A DNA stretch of 64,000 nt from the NCBI GenBank assembly GCA_031841125.1, contig CM063114.1, forward strand, positions 46,335,574 through 46,399,573. Reading direction: 5' to 3'. Under the pieces are notes generated by a model. It had not been told where the DNA came from. It did not search any database and saw only the letters and a program-made list of their open reading frames with translations. This document shows positions 40,665-50,639 of this stretch, one piece after another (within the stretch, counting starts at the first letter, position 1; every line of letters starts with the position of its first letter). This stretch comes from Acanthococcus lagerstroemiae. Taxonomy: Eukaryota > Arthropoda > Insecta > Hemiptera > Eriococcidae. The position numbers were made by a program, and so were the translations under genes.

Positions 40665-41815
40665 CAAAAACTGGTTTCCCATTTGTTTGTGTTTTTTTTT
40701 ATTTTTACTTTTTTTTTTTTTGCCTATAGTTAATTAAACATTTTTTCTTGGAATTGATTGAGTAAATCAAAACCTAATAATTGATAACATTTTCGATTAA
40801 TTAAACTTCCTACATTGATCGAAATTTATTACTTATGCGAAACTGATTAATTGATCGGAATTAGTCAATTAATTGTAATTGGACGAGCTGCATTCCAAAC
40901 GGGCCTCAGTCCAAAATTGTTGAAAATAAGGTTTAGCTGTATCTGGTGGCCAAACTGCGTAGCTTCCTAGCAAAATTTGTTTCACTTTGAAATTTCCATC
41001 CTATGCTGAGATAAATTTGTACTCACAGTACGTGACTTCGTTAATTGTTGCAGTTCTTCTTCTTTTTTTATTTATTTTAAATTATACCCAAATATTGTGG
41101 TTATCTTTCTTGTCAGGAAAATGTGTATGTTGCGTTGACATTTGCGATTGAAATAATAGTAAGTACAGATAACATTAAAAATGTTCATTTCCAGGGCCGT
41201 ATGAAGACGGTGGCGAGATAGGCACCCGCAAAGGGCACAGCTACGGGGGGTTGGCGTGAAATCGGCCATGAAAAATAATTATATTTTTTTAGATTAGCGC
41301 ATTCGGTAGAAAAAAGTTTTGCAGACTTCATCATAAGTCACCAGAAAAGTGGAAGAGGGTTATCGCAAGAAATATTGCAAAAGCTTAATACTGACGAACT
41401 GGACATTCAGAACTGTCACGGTCAAGGATTTGACAATGGCTCGAACATAGCAGGAAAATACGAGGGTGTTCAAGCTCATACATAGGTTAGCGCTAAGTAA
41501 CTCAGACTAAAATTCGTACGGCCCACCAACGCTTATACCCATCGGTGTTTTAACGTAGTAGGGGAATAATCTGGTTCACTATTAGCTATCAATTGAGACC
41601 ACGCCAAGCTCATTTGATTGAAACATCGCTGTTCCAGACCAGTTTGAAAGAAACCATATGCGTTAACCCCTCCAGGTTTTTCAAATATTTGTTTAAAGAA
41701 TGAAAAAAAAACAACATAGGATTACAAAATTTTTTTATTAGTCATCATCTTCATTAAATACATGAATATCTTTTTCAAAATAAGCGCCATTCATGGCTAT
41801 ACAGGCGTCCATTCT
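40665..41815 (+). repeat. Inverted segmental copy of hAT/mariner block
   Basis: This stretch is the reverse complement, with few changes, of about 11245 down to 10160. It runs through the AT-rich flank, the hAT target duplication (here ttcatttc at 41185-41192), the hAT terminus ccagggccgtatg, the DUF4371-like exon (41290-41484) and on into the mariner arm, stopping at gcgtccattct. Because the flank and target duplication are included, this is a duplication of chromosomal DNA, not a second transposition of the hAT. The 65-codon frame starting MADFTPTP (41072-41269) is conserved only for this reason. Confidence 0.82.
41290..41484 (+). pseudogene. hAT transposase exon, duplicated copy
   Basis: The plus strand reads LAHSVEKSFADFIISHQKSG, LDIQNCHGQGFDNGSN and GKYEGVQAHT, then is cut by the mariner end. 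It differs from the 10481-10666 copy by a few residues only (NCHGQGF against NCRGQRF), giving a sense of the age of the duplication. Non-functional. Confidence 0.82.
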
Positions 41816-42002
41816 GCCCGCAATAATACGAGCAACCCATATCAAAACGCATGGTGTTTTCCGACTGTTCCTGAAACCGAATCTTACCCAGACATTCAAC
41901 TGGCAGCAATTTTTGCCGATTGTGACGCAATTAAGATGTGCCCCTTCCCCTAGTGGGACGCAACTAAGACAAAAATTGGTGATCGGGACGCAACTGGGAT
42001 AT
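41816..42002. other. Spacer with short tandem phrase
   Basis: gggacgcaact occurs at 41956 and 41985, separated by aagacaaaaattggtgatc. No other feature. Confidence 0.4.
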
Positions 42003-42840
42003 CACTTTTTTCTTTCATCCATTCCTCCTTTGTTTTTTTACACTCTCTCTTTATTTCATTCCTTAACCATTGATAAGCTAATCTACCTTCCCTATCGTTT
42101 GCGTTCTTGTATTTTCTTCGTTCATCCATCTTTCTGAGGATTTCCTCCTTCATTCGTAGTTTCTTTTCTTCCTTCTTAGTTTTACCTAGATTTTCTTCTG
42201 TTGATTTTAATATTCCCTCCTTTATTTTACTCCACACTATTAATTTCCTGTGTTTTTTCAACCACTAATTCTAATACAATATCCTCTTGATATTTCCCTC
42301 TAATATTAATATTTTCCAACTTTTTCAAATTCCATCTTTTCACCTCTTCTTTTTTATTAATTTTCTGCAATTTAAGCCTGCATTTCATTACTACCAAGTT
42401 ATGATCACTGTCAATATCGGCTCTCGGTTAAGTTTTAAAGTCTAATATTTGATTCCTAAATCGTTGTTGTGTAATTAATACGAGTATAATGAATTTGATA
42501 TCTGCCTTCGTGTTACCTGGACTCTTCCATGTATACCTTCTTCCATAATGATTTAAATTGAGTATTTCCTATAACTAAGTTATACTTCGCACAAAACTCT
42601 ATCAAACGCTCTCCTCTGCCATTTCTCATTCCTAATCAAAATCCCCGACTATTATTACCTCCTATTCCTTCGCCAACTCTAGCGTGCCGATGACCCATAA
42701 TAATAAGATTCTCTTCGCTTTTAACATGCTTCATAGTCCATTTATTAGCAATGTTAAGAAAAAATGTTTCCATTAATACTGCGCATCATAATTTCTTCCA
42801 AGTACCAAGGTTTGCCCCTTTAAATGTAAGAGCAGGCAAA
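42003..42840 (-). pseudogene. LINE endonuclease and linker relic
   Basis: The minus strand gives, in broken frames, GMRNGRGERLIEFCAKYNL and VIGNTQFK (42560-42660), a GDWNA-type remnant (MGHRHARVGE), and then a charged linker (KKEEKKLRMKEEILRKMDER, 42050-42230). The order endonuclease then Lys/Glu-rich linker matches RTE-type LINEs such as 3358-5915. Reverse transcriptase is absent; the element is cut off at about 42003. Confidence 0.75.
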
Positions 42841-44029
42841 CATATCTACACATTATTAGTATGAGTTGCCTACTCTCCTGGTTGAAGCATAGGAGGGCAA
42901 CGCACTTGAAACACCCTGCAGATACATTTCAAAGGTGGTACAGATCTGGCACTTCGGGCGCTTAATCCATCACCGACGATTTTAATGAACGGGACTCGTT
43001 GATGAGACAAAATATGATTTCTCTCACTCAGATACGTCTCGTCTTCTCGAGTAACGTTATAACGTGGAAACTATGTTCGCTATAATGGAAGAATTCAAAA
43101 AATTCATCACAGTGAAGCTTGAAAACGCCGAAACATTGGCGAGCCGGGCTCCGGCATTTCTGTGATAACCACTGTACTCGAGAAACTACGCTGAAAACAT
43201 AGTGAGACCCACGCAACTTACAATTTAATTCGTTTAACTTTCAGTAGCCTTTTAAATATTTTAAATATGTTGTCCCCCCCTCCCGTTCATAACTTCGGTT
43301 CGGGAGTACGATAGCCTGTGATAGCTTAATTAAAGTCGAACTTTTTAACGAGTTCGTCGTATTTTTAAGGGCGATAACGACGGTTAGCGAATTTGTCGAG
43401 AAAAATCTTCCCTCAAGGAGACTACAGCAATGGCGTTAAATCAATACGTGATCCGAATAGGATGTAGTTTTAGTTTCTTCGGCGCCATATGCGGTGTGTA
43501 TATTTTCCAGCCCAGGCTGCCAGGCTGTCGTCGTAATATATGTTTAAATAGTTGTCAAACTAAATTACCTTAAGCTTAAATAATCCGCTCGGAATACAAG
43601 CAGCATTCCTGGCGTATGCAAACGCAGATTTACCATTAACACGGTTCGTATTTCCCGGAGAATACTTTTTATCGTAATCGGTTTTACCATAAAGTGGTAT
43701 TTATTTCTACGCAGACTACGGCAAACGATCAATTTGAGAACGACTTTTAACGTCGAGAGCGCAGAAAATTGTGTGGCTTTTACAAAATATATAGACGCGT
43801 ATACCGAGTAGATTGTCGAACTCCGAGCAGTCTTTCCACGGCGAACCACTTTAATAAGGTGACGCGAGACAGCCAATTTCAGAACGCCAGAACAAGACCT
43901 CGCGAAAGTCGCCGAGCTGGTACAAAATTCTAGAATAGGGCACGGGGCCAATGGGGGCCGGTTCAAAACAGGGTTAACAAGGGTCAGCACATAAGTAAAA
44001 AATCAGGCTTCGTCGCAGGGTTACTCGTG
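42841..44029. other. CpG-rich gene-free stretch
   Basis: 43030-43970 is CpG-rich with no transposon signature, presumed host. The 141-codon minus-strand frame at 43565-43990 has no family resemblance. A C run lies at 43275-43282. Confidence 0.45.
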
Positions 44030-44870
44030 AAAAGGGACTGAGGCTCTTTGTGCTTGCCGTATCTTTGTCGGCAGGACCTGGGGACTGTCCTAAAACGATG
44101 CACTGGATATATACCGGCATAACACGTTGCAGAATCACATATGCGGCAGTTGTGTAGTCGGGTCGAGTCCACCTGACCAAAGTCAGAGAAGATCTGGACC
44201 ACCTGCAAAGGCTGGCTTGTTTATGACAACGGGGACAATGAGAACGGTGCCGACGGAAGCACCTGAAAGACTCCTGAACCTGCTACCATTACACGCTGCT
44301 ATAAAAGCAGCTGCGATAATGCCGGGGGCTTGTCGTCTGGCCCAACCTAACCTCCGGGCCCAAAAAACAGGCCGTAGAAGGATATGGAAGATGGCTGGGA
44401 CGATGGACAAATGTTTTAGAATGCCGAGGGACAGAATTGCGATGGAACACTTTTTTAACAAGCCATACCGTGCAATGATACTCACATGGGAGGCATAGGA
44501 AAAGAGGATGCTGAGTATTCTAGGAAAAGAGAAGCATGTGTTTGCAGAAGCCTCAAAGAATGAACAAGGGACAGGAATCGGAATTACGAATGAAAAAGGC
44601 GCTGACAGCTATTCAATGGTACTGAGGAGGGGGGCGGTGGCCGTTGATAGACGCCAGCAGAAGGGCCTTGTTAATAAGAGGATCTATACCTGTACAGACA
44701 GTCAAGCGGCTATCAAGGCACCATCAGCACACTAAATTACATCCCTGATGGCGGTCGCCTGCATTAACAAATTATACACAATTGCTCAGGAGAATCGTGC
44801 CATCATACTCCGGACACTGGCGCAAAAAGAACTGATGACGTCCATTTGTATCATATTTTCATCACATTTT
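44030..44870 (+). pseudogene. R1/I-like LINE RT-RNase H fragment
   Basis: The plus-strand coding trace is CRIFVGRTWGLS, then after a one-base shift PKTMHWIYTGITRCRITYAA, HLTKVREDLDHLQRLACLF, MTTGTMRTVPTEAPERLLNL and LPLHAAIKAAA. It is followed in the next frames by FAEASKNEQGTGIGI and YTCTDSQAAIKA. The first blocks connect reverse transcriptase to RNase H in R1/I-group LINEs; the last two are RNase H, although the usual FTDGSK reads FAEASK, losing the first catalytic Asp. Frameshifts and stops make it dead. Confidence 0.82.
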
Positions 44871-45606
44871 AAAAAATTCACCGAAAATCGAATTTTGATG
44901 GATGAATGCAGTTTTTCTTTTATGATATGGAGAGGTTTCAAAATTTAATTCAAAATATTCCCAATTTAGAAATATGAATTTTTTTTGATTTTTGACAAGT
45001 TTTCAAAAATTACTGAAAATGGTTTGTCTTTTATGGATGAAAAAAATCTCATTTCAGTGATGTCACGGTACGGTGATAATAATGTCCCCAGCAAAGTGAG
45101 CTAACCTATATGATTGATCGTTTCACCGACATTCAAGTTGGTAGGACGAATGGGTACGTTGGGATCAGGGAATGCAAGGGACACGGCCTCAATTATGGAC
45201 CTACATGTGTAAGATTCTGTCACGCCGCAATCTTGGTTGCCATGATACTCGCAGATAGATTTGTGTAATGTACAAGATATATAGTAGGTCGGAGTAACAG
45301 TTGTTATCCGAGCTACGGCATGTCGTAGTCTACACCCTCGGAACTTTAGCTTTTTGTTGATTTGTGAGACTAGAGAACATTTTTCCTGAAGATTGTGGAC
45401 AAAATTCTTCAAAAACCCGTCGGAGTTCCCCCCGGAATATTTCCTACGAAATATATTATTTCAAAAATTATCGGAAAATTTTCCTGAAAATTTTCGATGA
45501 AATTTTCCTCAAAGATTTTCGATGAAATTCTTTGGAAATCATCAGAGATTCTCACCGAAGATTATTTCACCGTTTTGCAAAAGTAAGAGACGCACTGAGT
45601 CAGACT
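44871..45606. other. Unassigned stretch with degenerate repeats
   Basis: 45368-45560 consists of overlapping ttttcctgaagatt, gatgaaattct and cggagttcccccc words and resembles the first bases of the window. The frame 45101-45412 is unsupported. Confidence 0.45.
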
Positions 45607-45745
45607 GCCAATCGATGAAGGTGTACGACTTTGGCTTGTCCACCACCAAGCTTCCGAATCCGGTGTACAACATCGCTAATCCGCTTGATCACGATGTATG
45701 TTTCTTCCCAATTACTCTGTAGCTTCGGGTTTCTTCCTCTCTGAT
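45607..45745 (-). pseudogene. Ty3/Gypsy integrase C-terminal fragment
   Basis: The minus strand reads RNPKLQSNWEETYIVIKRIS, DVVHRIRKLGGGQAKVVHLH and RLAV then stop. K-L-x-x-x-W-E-x-x-Y-x-V, R-I-S-D-V-V-x-R-I and K-V-V-H-x-x-R-L-A are the conserved end of Gypsy-type integrases. Only these 45 or so residues survive; nothing upstream is recognised. Confidence 0.82.
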
Positions 45746-45754
45746 ATTGAAAAA

Positions 45755-46569
45755 TCTTTCTATAATGTTAAATGAAATGAAATGTTTGATATTCTAAAAA
45801 AGATAGGAATAAACTTTAAAGCGAGACAAGTTATTTTAAACTTATAAATACATAAAGGACAGGAAGCCACATTAAGAATAAAGGGGATGTTAATATAGAG
45901 AAAGTTGTAAGGTAGGGATGCTTATTATCTCCAGTAGTATTTAATTTCTACATAGAGTGGGTCATAAAAGAAATAAAAGGGAAATTTGAAGCAGGTGTCA
46001 CTATACATGGAGAGTGAGTGAAGATGCTCAGGTTTGCAGATGATATTGTCTTATTAGCTGAAAGGAGTATTGATTGGGAAAACATTTTAAATGGAATGGA
46101 GGAGATTTTGGGTGTAGAATATCGTATGAGAATAAAACTAGAGTAATGGTATGTAATAGATGTGAACATAATAGCTCAAATATAAATATCAGGCAGGAAA
46201 AGATTGAGGAAGTAAGCGAATTTTGCTATTTAGGGAGTAAAATAACAAAAGATGGACGGAGTAAAAGAGATATTAGTAGTAGGAAGCACAAGCCAAATTA
46301 GCAGTTTATCGGAAAATTAATCTTCGTAAATCAAAAATAAATCTAGAAATCAAAAAATTAATCTTGAAAATTCACGTTTGGAGTGTAGCTTTTGTATGAG
46401 TGTGACACTTGGATCATAGAAAAACCAGAGAAAAAAAAGATCGAAGCTTTTGAGATGTGGTGCTATAGGCGGACACTTAGCATCAAATGGACGGATAGGG
46501 TCAGAAATGAGGAAGGACTAACAGAGTTGGTAAAATGGATATTTGAAATTGTCTGAAGAGAAGTCAGAT
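45755..46569 (+). pseudogene. LINE reverse transcriptase, 5' piece
   Basis: Plus-strand blocks in broken frames: CLLSPVVFNFYIEWVIKEI, MLRFADDIVLLAE, RQEKIEEVSEFCYLGSKITK and FEMWCYRRTLSIKWTDRV. These are palm (FADD), thumb and post-RT blocks of an arthropod LINE. The frame is cut at 46569 by the Ty3 insertion 46570-49008 and resumes at 49013. Many in-frame stops show it was already old. Confidence 0.83.
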
Positions 46570-46720
46570 TGCGGTGCTCTCCACCGCGATCAACTTTTTT
46601 AAGGTTCGCGAATTCTTTTGTAAATAGTTTTTTTATTGTATATTTGTTACCTGTCCTTGCCAAGCCAGTATTCCTCGCCTGTGCATTTTACCTGTACAGC
46701 ATCTCTATACTGAATCGCTT
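46570..46720 (+). repeat. Inverted partial LTR, left end
   Basis: 151 bases from tgcggtgctctccaccgcg to ctgaatcgctt, the reverse complement of 48860-49008 with about nine differences. The junction to coding sequence is at 46720/46721. Confidence 0.85.
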
Positions 46721-47578
46721 GGTAGAAATTGATGATTCCAAGGAAGCGTCTTAAGGAGGAAATATCTTGCGGTAGAGGGTATGAGGATAAGGATTCGACT
46801 TTGAATTTGAGCGGAGAAATACCAGAAGCGGAAATTTCATGACCGAGGAAAGTAAGTGAGGATTGGACGAACACTGATTTTGAAGAGTTGTTAGTGATGT
46901 TGTACTCTGAAAAACGGTCTAATGCAATTTTTATATGTTTTTTATGACCTGCTTCTGATAAACTGGCTATGAGGACATCGTCTAAACACGCGTAAGCGAA
47001 GGAAAGATCGCGCAAGACCTCGTCAATGAAGCGCTGAAATGTCAGAGCAGAATTACGCAAACCAAACAGTAGTCTTAAGAATTTGAATAAACCGGAGTGA
47101 TGACAGCGATTTTTTTGATGTCTTCTTCATTCACGAGTAGCTGATAAAATGCACGGACACGGTCAAGACGTGAGTAGATGGAAGTGCCAGCTAATGAAAT
47201 AGCAAAGTCGTGGATGTGAGGAACAGGATAAAAATAATGAACAGTGGCGGCGTTGATTAAGCGGTAGTCACCAACACAGCGCCACATGCCGTCAGATTTT
47301 CTCACCATGTGAAGAGGGCTTGCCCGAGGGCTGGAAGAGGGGCGACAGAAGCCCAGATTAAACTTGTTTTGAAATTCTGTTTTGGCTATAGCAAATTGAG
47401 CTGGAGATAAGCGACAAGGTCGAGTGAAGATAGGAGGGCCCTCGGTGATGATATAGTGTCGGATTGAGTGCTGGACTGGAGGGAAGTTTGAATCGGGAGG
47501 AAGAGTGAGTCGAGGATAATCTTTAAGTAGATCGTGGAATAGAGAGGAGGTAGGAGGCAATGAAGAAATTCCAAGCAT
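46721..47578 (-). pseudogene. Ty3 reverse transcriptase, truncated
   Basis: Two frames: 47075-47578 with SIRHYIITEGPPIFTRPCRL, MVRKSDGMWRCVGDYRLIN and SIYSRLDRVRAFYQL, and 46721-47060 with ALTFQRFIDEVLRDL, CLDDVLIASLSE and LRRFLGIINFY. They cover fingers, palm and the start of the connection. The catalytic box is CLDD instead of YLDD, and a frameshift lies near 47065. The coding trace stops at FY, exactly where the inverted LTR piece begins. Confidence 0.85.
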
Positions 47579-47994
47579 TGGACTATCTTCAGAGCAACAT
47601 TTTGAATGTAAGTAGTGAGGCCGTCAATTAAGATGTGGTTACGGATGTCTGGAATGAGGCCGTAATGATGCAGCAGATGCGCACCGATTATGGGCCTATT
47701 TACCTGGGCGACCACAAATTCCCACGTTATTAGACGCCGAAGACTTAAGTTTAAAGTTAAGTTCCGGCGACCATAGTTAGGGATTGGTGTGTCATTGGCC
47801 GCGTAGAGCACCGAATCAGATGGTTCAGCCTTGGAAGAGAAAGGCGGAATGATCGAAATTGTAGCGCCAGTATCAATAAGGAAGTGTAATTTAGAAATTT
47901 TATCAAAAGCCAGAAGGCGGTGGGAAGATAGTCGTTCATTGGTTGCCGCTGAAACTGATGCAGAATTTAGTTTTTTTGAAAGACAGTCTGCCAT
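47386..47994 (-). pseudogene. Ty3 protease region
   Basis: A 202-codon frame: after DCLSKKLNSASVSAATNE comes KISKLHFLIDTGATISIIPP, the aspartic protease active site (DTG) with flanking hydrophobics, then RRLITWEFVVAQVNRPIIGA, matching the second half of Gypsy proteases. It loses frame towards reverse transcriptase near residue 130 (the overlapping frame starts at 47578), so protease and polymerase are no longer one protein. Confidence 0.82.
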
Positions 47995-48630
47995 TAAACA
48001 CGGATTGCCATTGTCCAGTGTCTTTTTGCCGAACTTGTAATGGTAGAAACAGTATGTGACACCAACAGGTACTTGCGAGCGAGTGGAATGAGAAGGACGA
48101 GACTTACGAGTATGGAATGGGAAGGACTGAACTCAGGGTTAGCACTTGGACTACTGGAACGAATCGCGCTAGAATTGCAGGAAGGGATTTTAGAGCGTCC
48201 ACAAGCACATGATACATTACGCTTATAATTATCAACACATGTTGTTAGATCATGGGCTAACATGGTGAGCTGCGTCATTTGCTCAGTCAGAAAGTCGAGG
48301 TTTCGCAATTGTATCTGCTGCATGTGGGACAGAGTCCATTGACAGGTTGGTAGTAGCAAGCGAATGAGGTTGCATGTCATTTCCATTTAGCGCATCCTAT
48401 TGGTTGGACTCCGGGAGAATAGGAAAGCAATCACTGACCTGAGAAAGTACAGCTGGGTCGATACGTGCAGGATCCTTTTCAGTAAACGGCGCAGGCAAAA
48501 TTGAAGCACGTTGTTGTGCCATCGCAGGTTTTGAATTCACAGAAATCGCACTAAAATCACTATGTTCGCTGATCACGTCGAGGTCACCAAATTCGGGGTT
48601 TTTAGCTGCTTGGGCCCGAGTTTGCATCAT
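47994..48630 (-). pseudogene. Gag-like region of inverted-LTR Ty3
   Basis: Opens at 48630 with MMQTRAQAAKNPEFGDLDV, a typical short Gag start, and stops at 48397. The continuation lies in other frames to about 48030, where CFYHYKFGKK and PCLMADCLSKK appear just before the protease. A WYHxxFG...PC motif before protease is common in insect Gypsy elements of this type. At least one frameshift breaks it. The shadow frame 47994-48386 is not itself the protein. Confidence 0.65.
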
Positions 48631-48655
48631 TAAAAAATAAGTTCAAAAGTTCGTA

Positions 48656-49008
48656 TTAAGTAGTACGCGTATATTTCGGAGTTTCGCGACAGAAAATGGA
48701 GAAGATGTAGCGAGAGCATGAAACGACTCCAAACAACGACTGAACCACGAACATCGAGTCACTATCTAGCCGGACAATGAGGTTTAAAAAATACGAGGGT
48801 GGAAGAATAGCGTGAGGAAAAAAAGGAAAAAGGAAAATATTCCTGGAAAAGAAAGTAAGAAGCGATTCGGTGTAGAGATGCTGTACAGGTAAAATGCACA
48901 GGTGAGGAATACTGGCTTGGCAGGACAGGTAACAAATATACAAGAAAAAACTATTTACAAAAGAGTTCGCGATCCTTAAAAAAGTCGATCGCGGTGGAGA
49001 GCACCGCA
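48656..49008 (-). repeat. 5' LTR, right end
   Basis: The minus strand starts TGCGGTGCTCTCCACCGCG and runs about 350 bases to the leader before gag at 48630. The inner boundary and primer-binding site are not clear. The 117-codon open frame across it is a chance LTR frame. Confidence 0.75.
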
Positions 49009-49012
49009 AGAT

Positions 49013-49225
49013 AGTACTAATGAGGTATAACTTGAGGCACCCAGGAATAATATCACTGCTGCTAGAAGAAAGATTGGAAGGAAAGAATTGGGTAGGTCGG
49101 CAAAGATTTCAGTATGTTGAGCAGATAATTAAGGATTTCAAATGTAAGTGTTGTTACGAAATGAAAGAACTCGCATGAGATAGGGAAAAATGGAGAACTG
49201 TATCCAATCGGTTGTAAGACTGATA
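49013..49225 (+). pseudogene. LINE, 3' piece after Ty3 insertion
   Basis: Continues the LINE of 45755-46569: RYNLRHPGIISLLLEERLEG, KNWVGRQRFQYVEQII and a final WRTVSNRL before a stop. The G-K-x-x-x-G-R-x-R-x-x-Y-x-x-x-I block is the usual end of these elements. The join with the 5' piece falls at the AGAT target duplication. Confidence 0.82.
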
Positions 49226-50080
49226 ACCTCGTCACTTTGACTACCTATTAAATACCTATATGGACTGACTATCCGCCATAAGAAGTGTATAAAAATTTTG
49301 AAGCAATATCACGGCAAAAAAGATAGTCTATATCTGCTACACTTGACGTCGCGGTTGCCGAACACCTATGGAAGGCGTACGCACATGCACGTAAAACTTG
49401 GCATGCTCTCGTTCCCTCGTTTTTTGACGTCAAGTGGGTCGGAATTGCCTGCTCCAACCCCGCGATAATGCTTCAGAAAATCGACAGCTTAATCAGTCCA
49501 TATTTATTTAATAGCCAAAGCCTCGTCATCATGGTATTTCTTGGTCAATTCTAGTCAGACTTGATAGTTTTTGATGGGCTTCTCAGTGATTGTCTTCAGA
49601 AGTAGTTCACCTGAAGCCAGTTCTGAATTCTGTCCGGCGTACTCGAGGTGCAGTTTTGGCGACCATACTGCCCCGATTTTCTCGCCAACGACTGGGTGTT
49701 CTAATTTCACGCAGAAAGTAATTTCCAATACATCTTTTAGGGGATAAACGTCTCGCAGATCGTGTCGAAATCACCGCGTTTGTATCGTCAATCATATTTT
49801 CATCATTCTGTATCAAGGAAAGCGATTCCAGCCCGACCAGCTGCGTATATTGTTAGTCTTCTCCGGCTCTATAACCTCGCACATACGTACGAAGCCTGAG
49901 AAAAAGTTGATTGATATGTGCGCCAGTTTAAAGAAAGCTCGCGCGCCGATGATTTGTTTTCTCACGAACGATTTGTCAACATCGAAATAGTCTCCTTCTT
50001 TTAAATTTCATATCGATTTGAAGGTATTACATTATCTGTCGAAATTCCGCCGTACTCTCTTCCATACTCGCGGATGTACG
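49226..50080. other. Unassigned, CpG-rich toward right
   Basis: 49226-49500 contains no recognised element. From about 49800 onward CG dinucleotides become frequent and repeats disappear; this leads into the promoter-like region. Confidence 0.4.
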
Positions 50081-50085
50081 CGCGG

Positions 50086-50093
50086 TATATAAG
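50086..50093 (+). promoter_or_regulatory. TATA-like box
   Basis: tatataag in a GC-rich setting (cgcgcggtatataagtgtgc). It lies about 440 bases upstream of the candidate start codon at 50532, with a purine-rich tract (50158-50225) in the presumed 5' UTR. A cattcactt initiator-like site lies about 50 bases downstream. Suggestive only. Confidence 0.35.
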
Positions 50094-50531
50094 TGTGCAT
50101 ATTTTTCGCGAGATACAGCCACGAGATATACGGGCGCATTCACTTTACTGTCTCGAAGAAAAAAGAAAAAAAGAAAGAAAAAAAAGTAAAAGAGGAAGTG
50201 GAAAAAAGAGAGAGAAAAGAAAAGCGTTTTGCAAAATTTGAGCCGCCGTCGCGATTTTTGAGCGGCAATTTTTCGCCGCGAAAGGAGTTTTCAAATTGAA
50301 TGACTATACGAACACGAAAACGTCGTTCGACTGCGAAAATGTATCCCGATATTTATTATAATAAGACGCTTATTTTTCATCCCTTTTTCTCTCGTGGAGA
50401 CCCCGAGTATTCTAAAAAGGCGAATGGTTTTCTTGTGCGCAGCTAATGTGAAGCCCGGTGAAGAATCCGCACGGTGAGCCGCTCGATCGTCACTTCCATT
50501 TTCGAATGATTGCCAGCTGCGGCCTGCAGAA

Positions 50532-50625
50532 ATGCGAGTTAAAAAGCCGGAGTTCATCAAAATAGCCTTGGTCCTTAGCTGCATTCTGCTGCTGAACGAT
50601 GCGGTCATGTACAACAGCCAGACGG
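50532..50625 (+). CDS. Candidate host first coding exon
   Basis: ATG at 50532 with a purine at -3 opens 31 codons plus one base before a strong donor, ACGG/GTAAGT, at 50626. The peptide MRVKKPEFIKIALVLSCILL continues LNDAVMYNSQTG: a short basic amino terminus, then about 18 hydrophobic residues, then polar residues. This is the pattern of a signal peptide or a type II signal-anchor, as in Golgi glycosyltransferases (a loose resemblance only). It lies in a CpG-rich, transposon-free stretch. The donor and phase (1) suggest continuation in a distant exon, which I could not find; the following 13 kb are mostly transposons. If translation reads through the donor it stops at 50717. Confidence 0.5.
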
Positions 50626-50634
50626 GTAAGTGTT
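50626..50634 (+). other. Splice donor
   Basis: gtaagtgtt following gacgg, a near-consensus 5' splice site closing the candidate exon in phase 1. Confidence 0.45.
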
Positions 50635-50639
50635 TGATA

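Larger units (their letters stand above)
46570..49008 (-). mobile_element. Ty3/Gypsy element with inverted LTR ends
   Basis: A 2439-base insertion flanked by agat (46566-46569 and 49009-49012). Both ends begin, reading inward, with TGCGGTGCTCTCCACCGCG. The right end is a full-looking LTR in the minus orientation that leads into gag, protease and reverse transcriptase; the left end is the first 151 bases of the same LTR in inverted orientation, joined directly to reverse transcriptase coding sequence. A normal LTR element has direct repeats. RNase H and integrase are missing. The 4-bp duplication is in the Gypsy range. Confidence 0.85.

Noticed and set aside
43565..43990. 141-codon minus-strand frame
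   Set aside because: Sits in CpG-rich presumed host DNA with no motif, no hydrophobic or repeat pattern and no splice signals.
46463..46754. Open frames MARTGNKYTIKK (minus) and MRCSPPRSTFLR (plus)
   Set aside because: They are chance frames over the inverted LTR piece; the same plus-type frame recurs on the minus strand at 48656-49009.
46570..49008. DIRS-type element with inverted terminal repeats
   Set aside because: DIRS elements encode a tyrosine recombinase and leave no target duplication; here a Gypsy-type protease and polymerase and a 4-bp duplication are seen.
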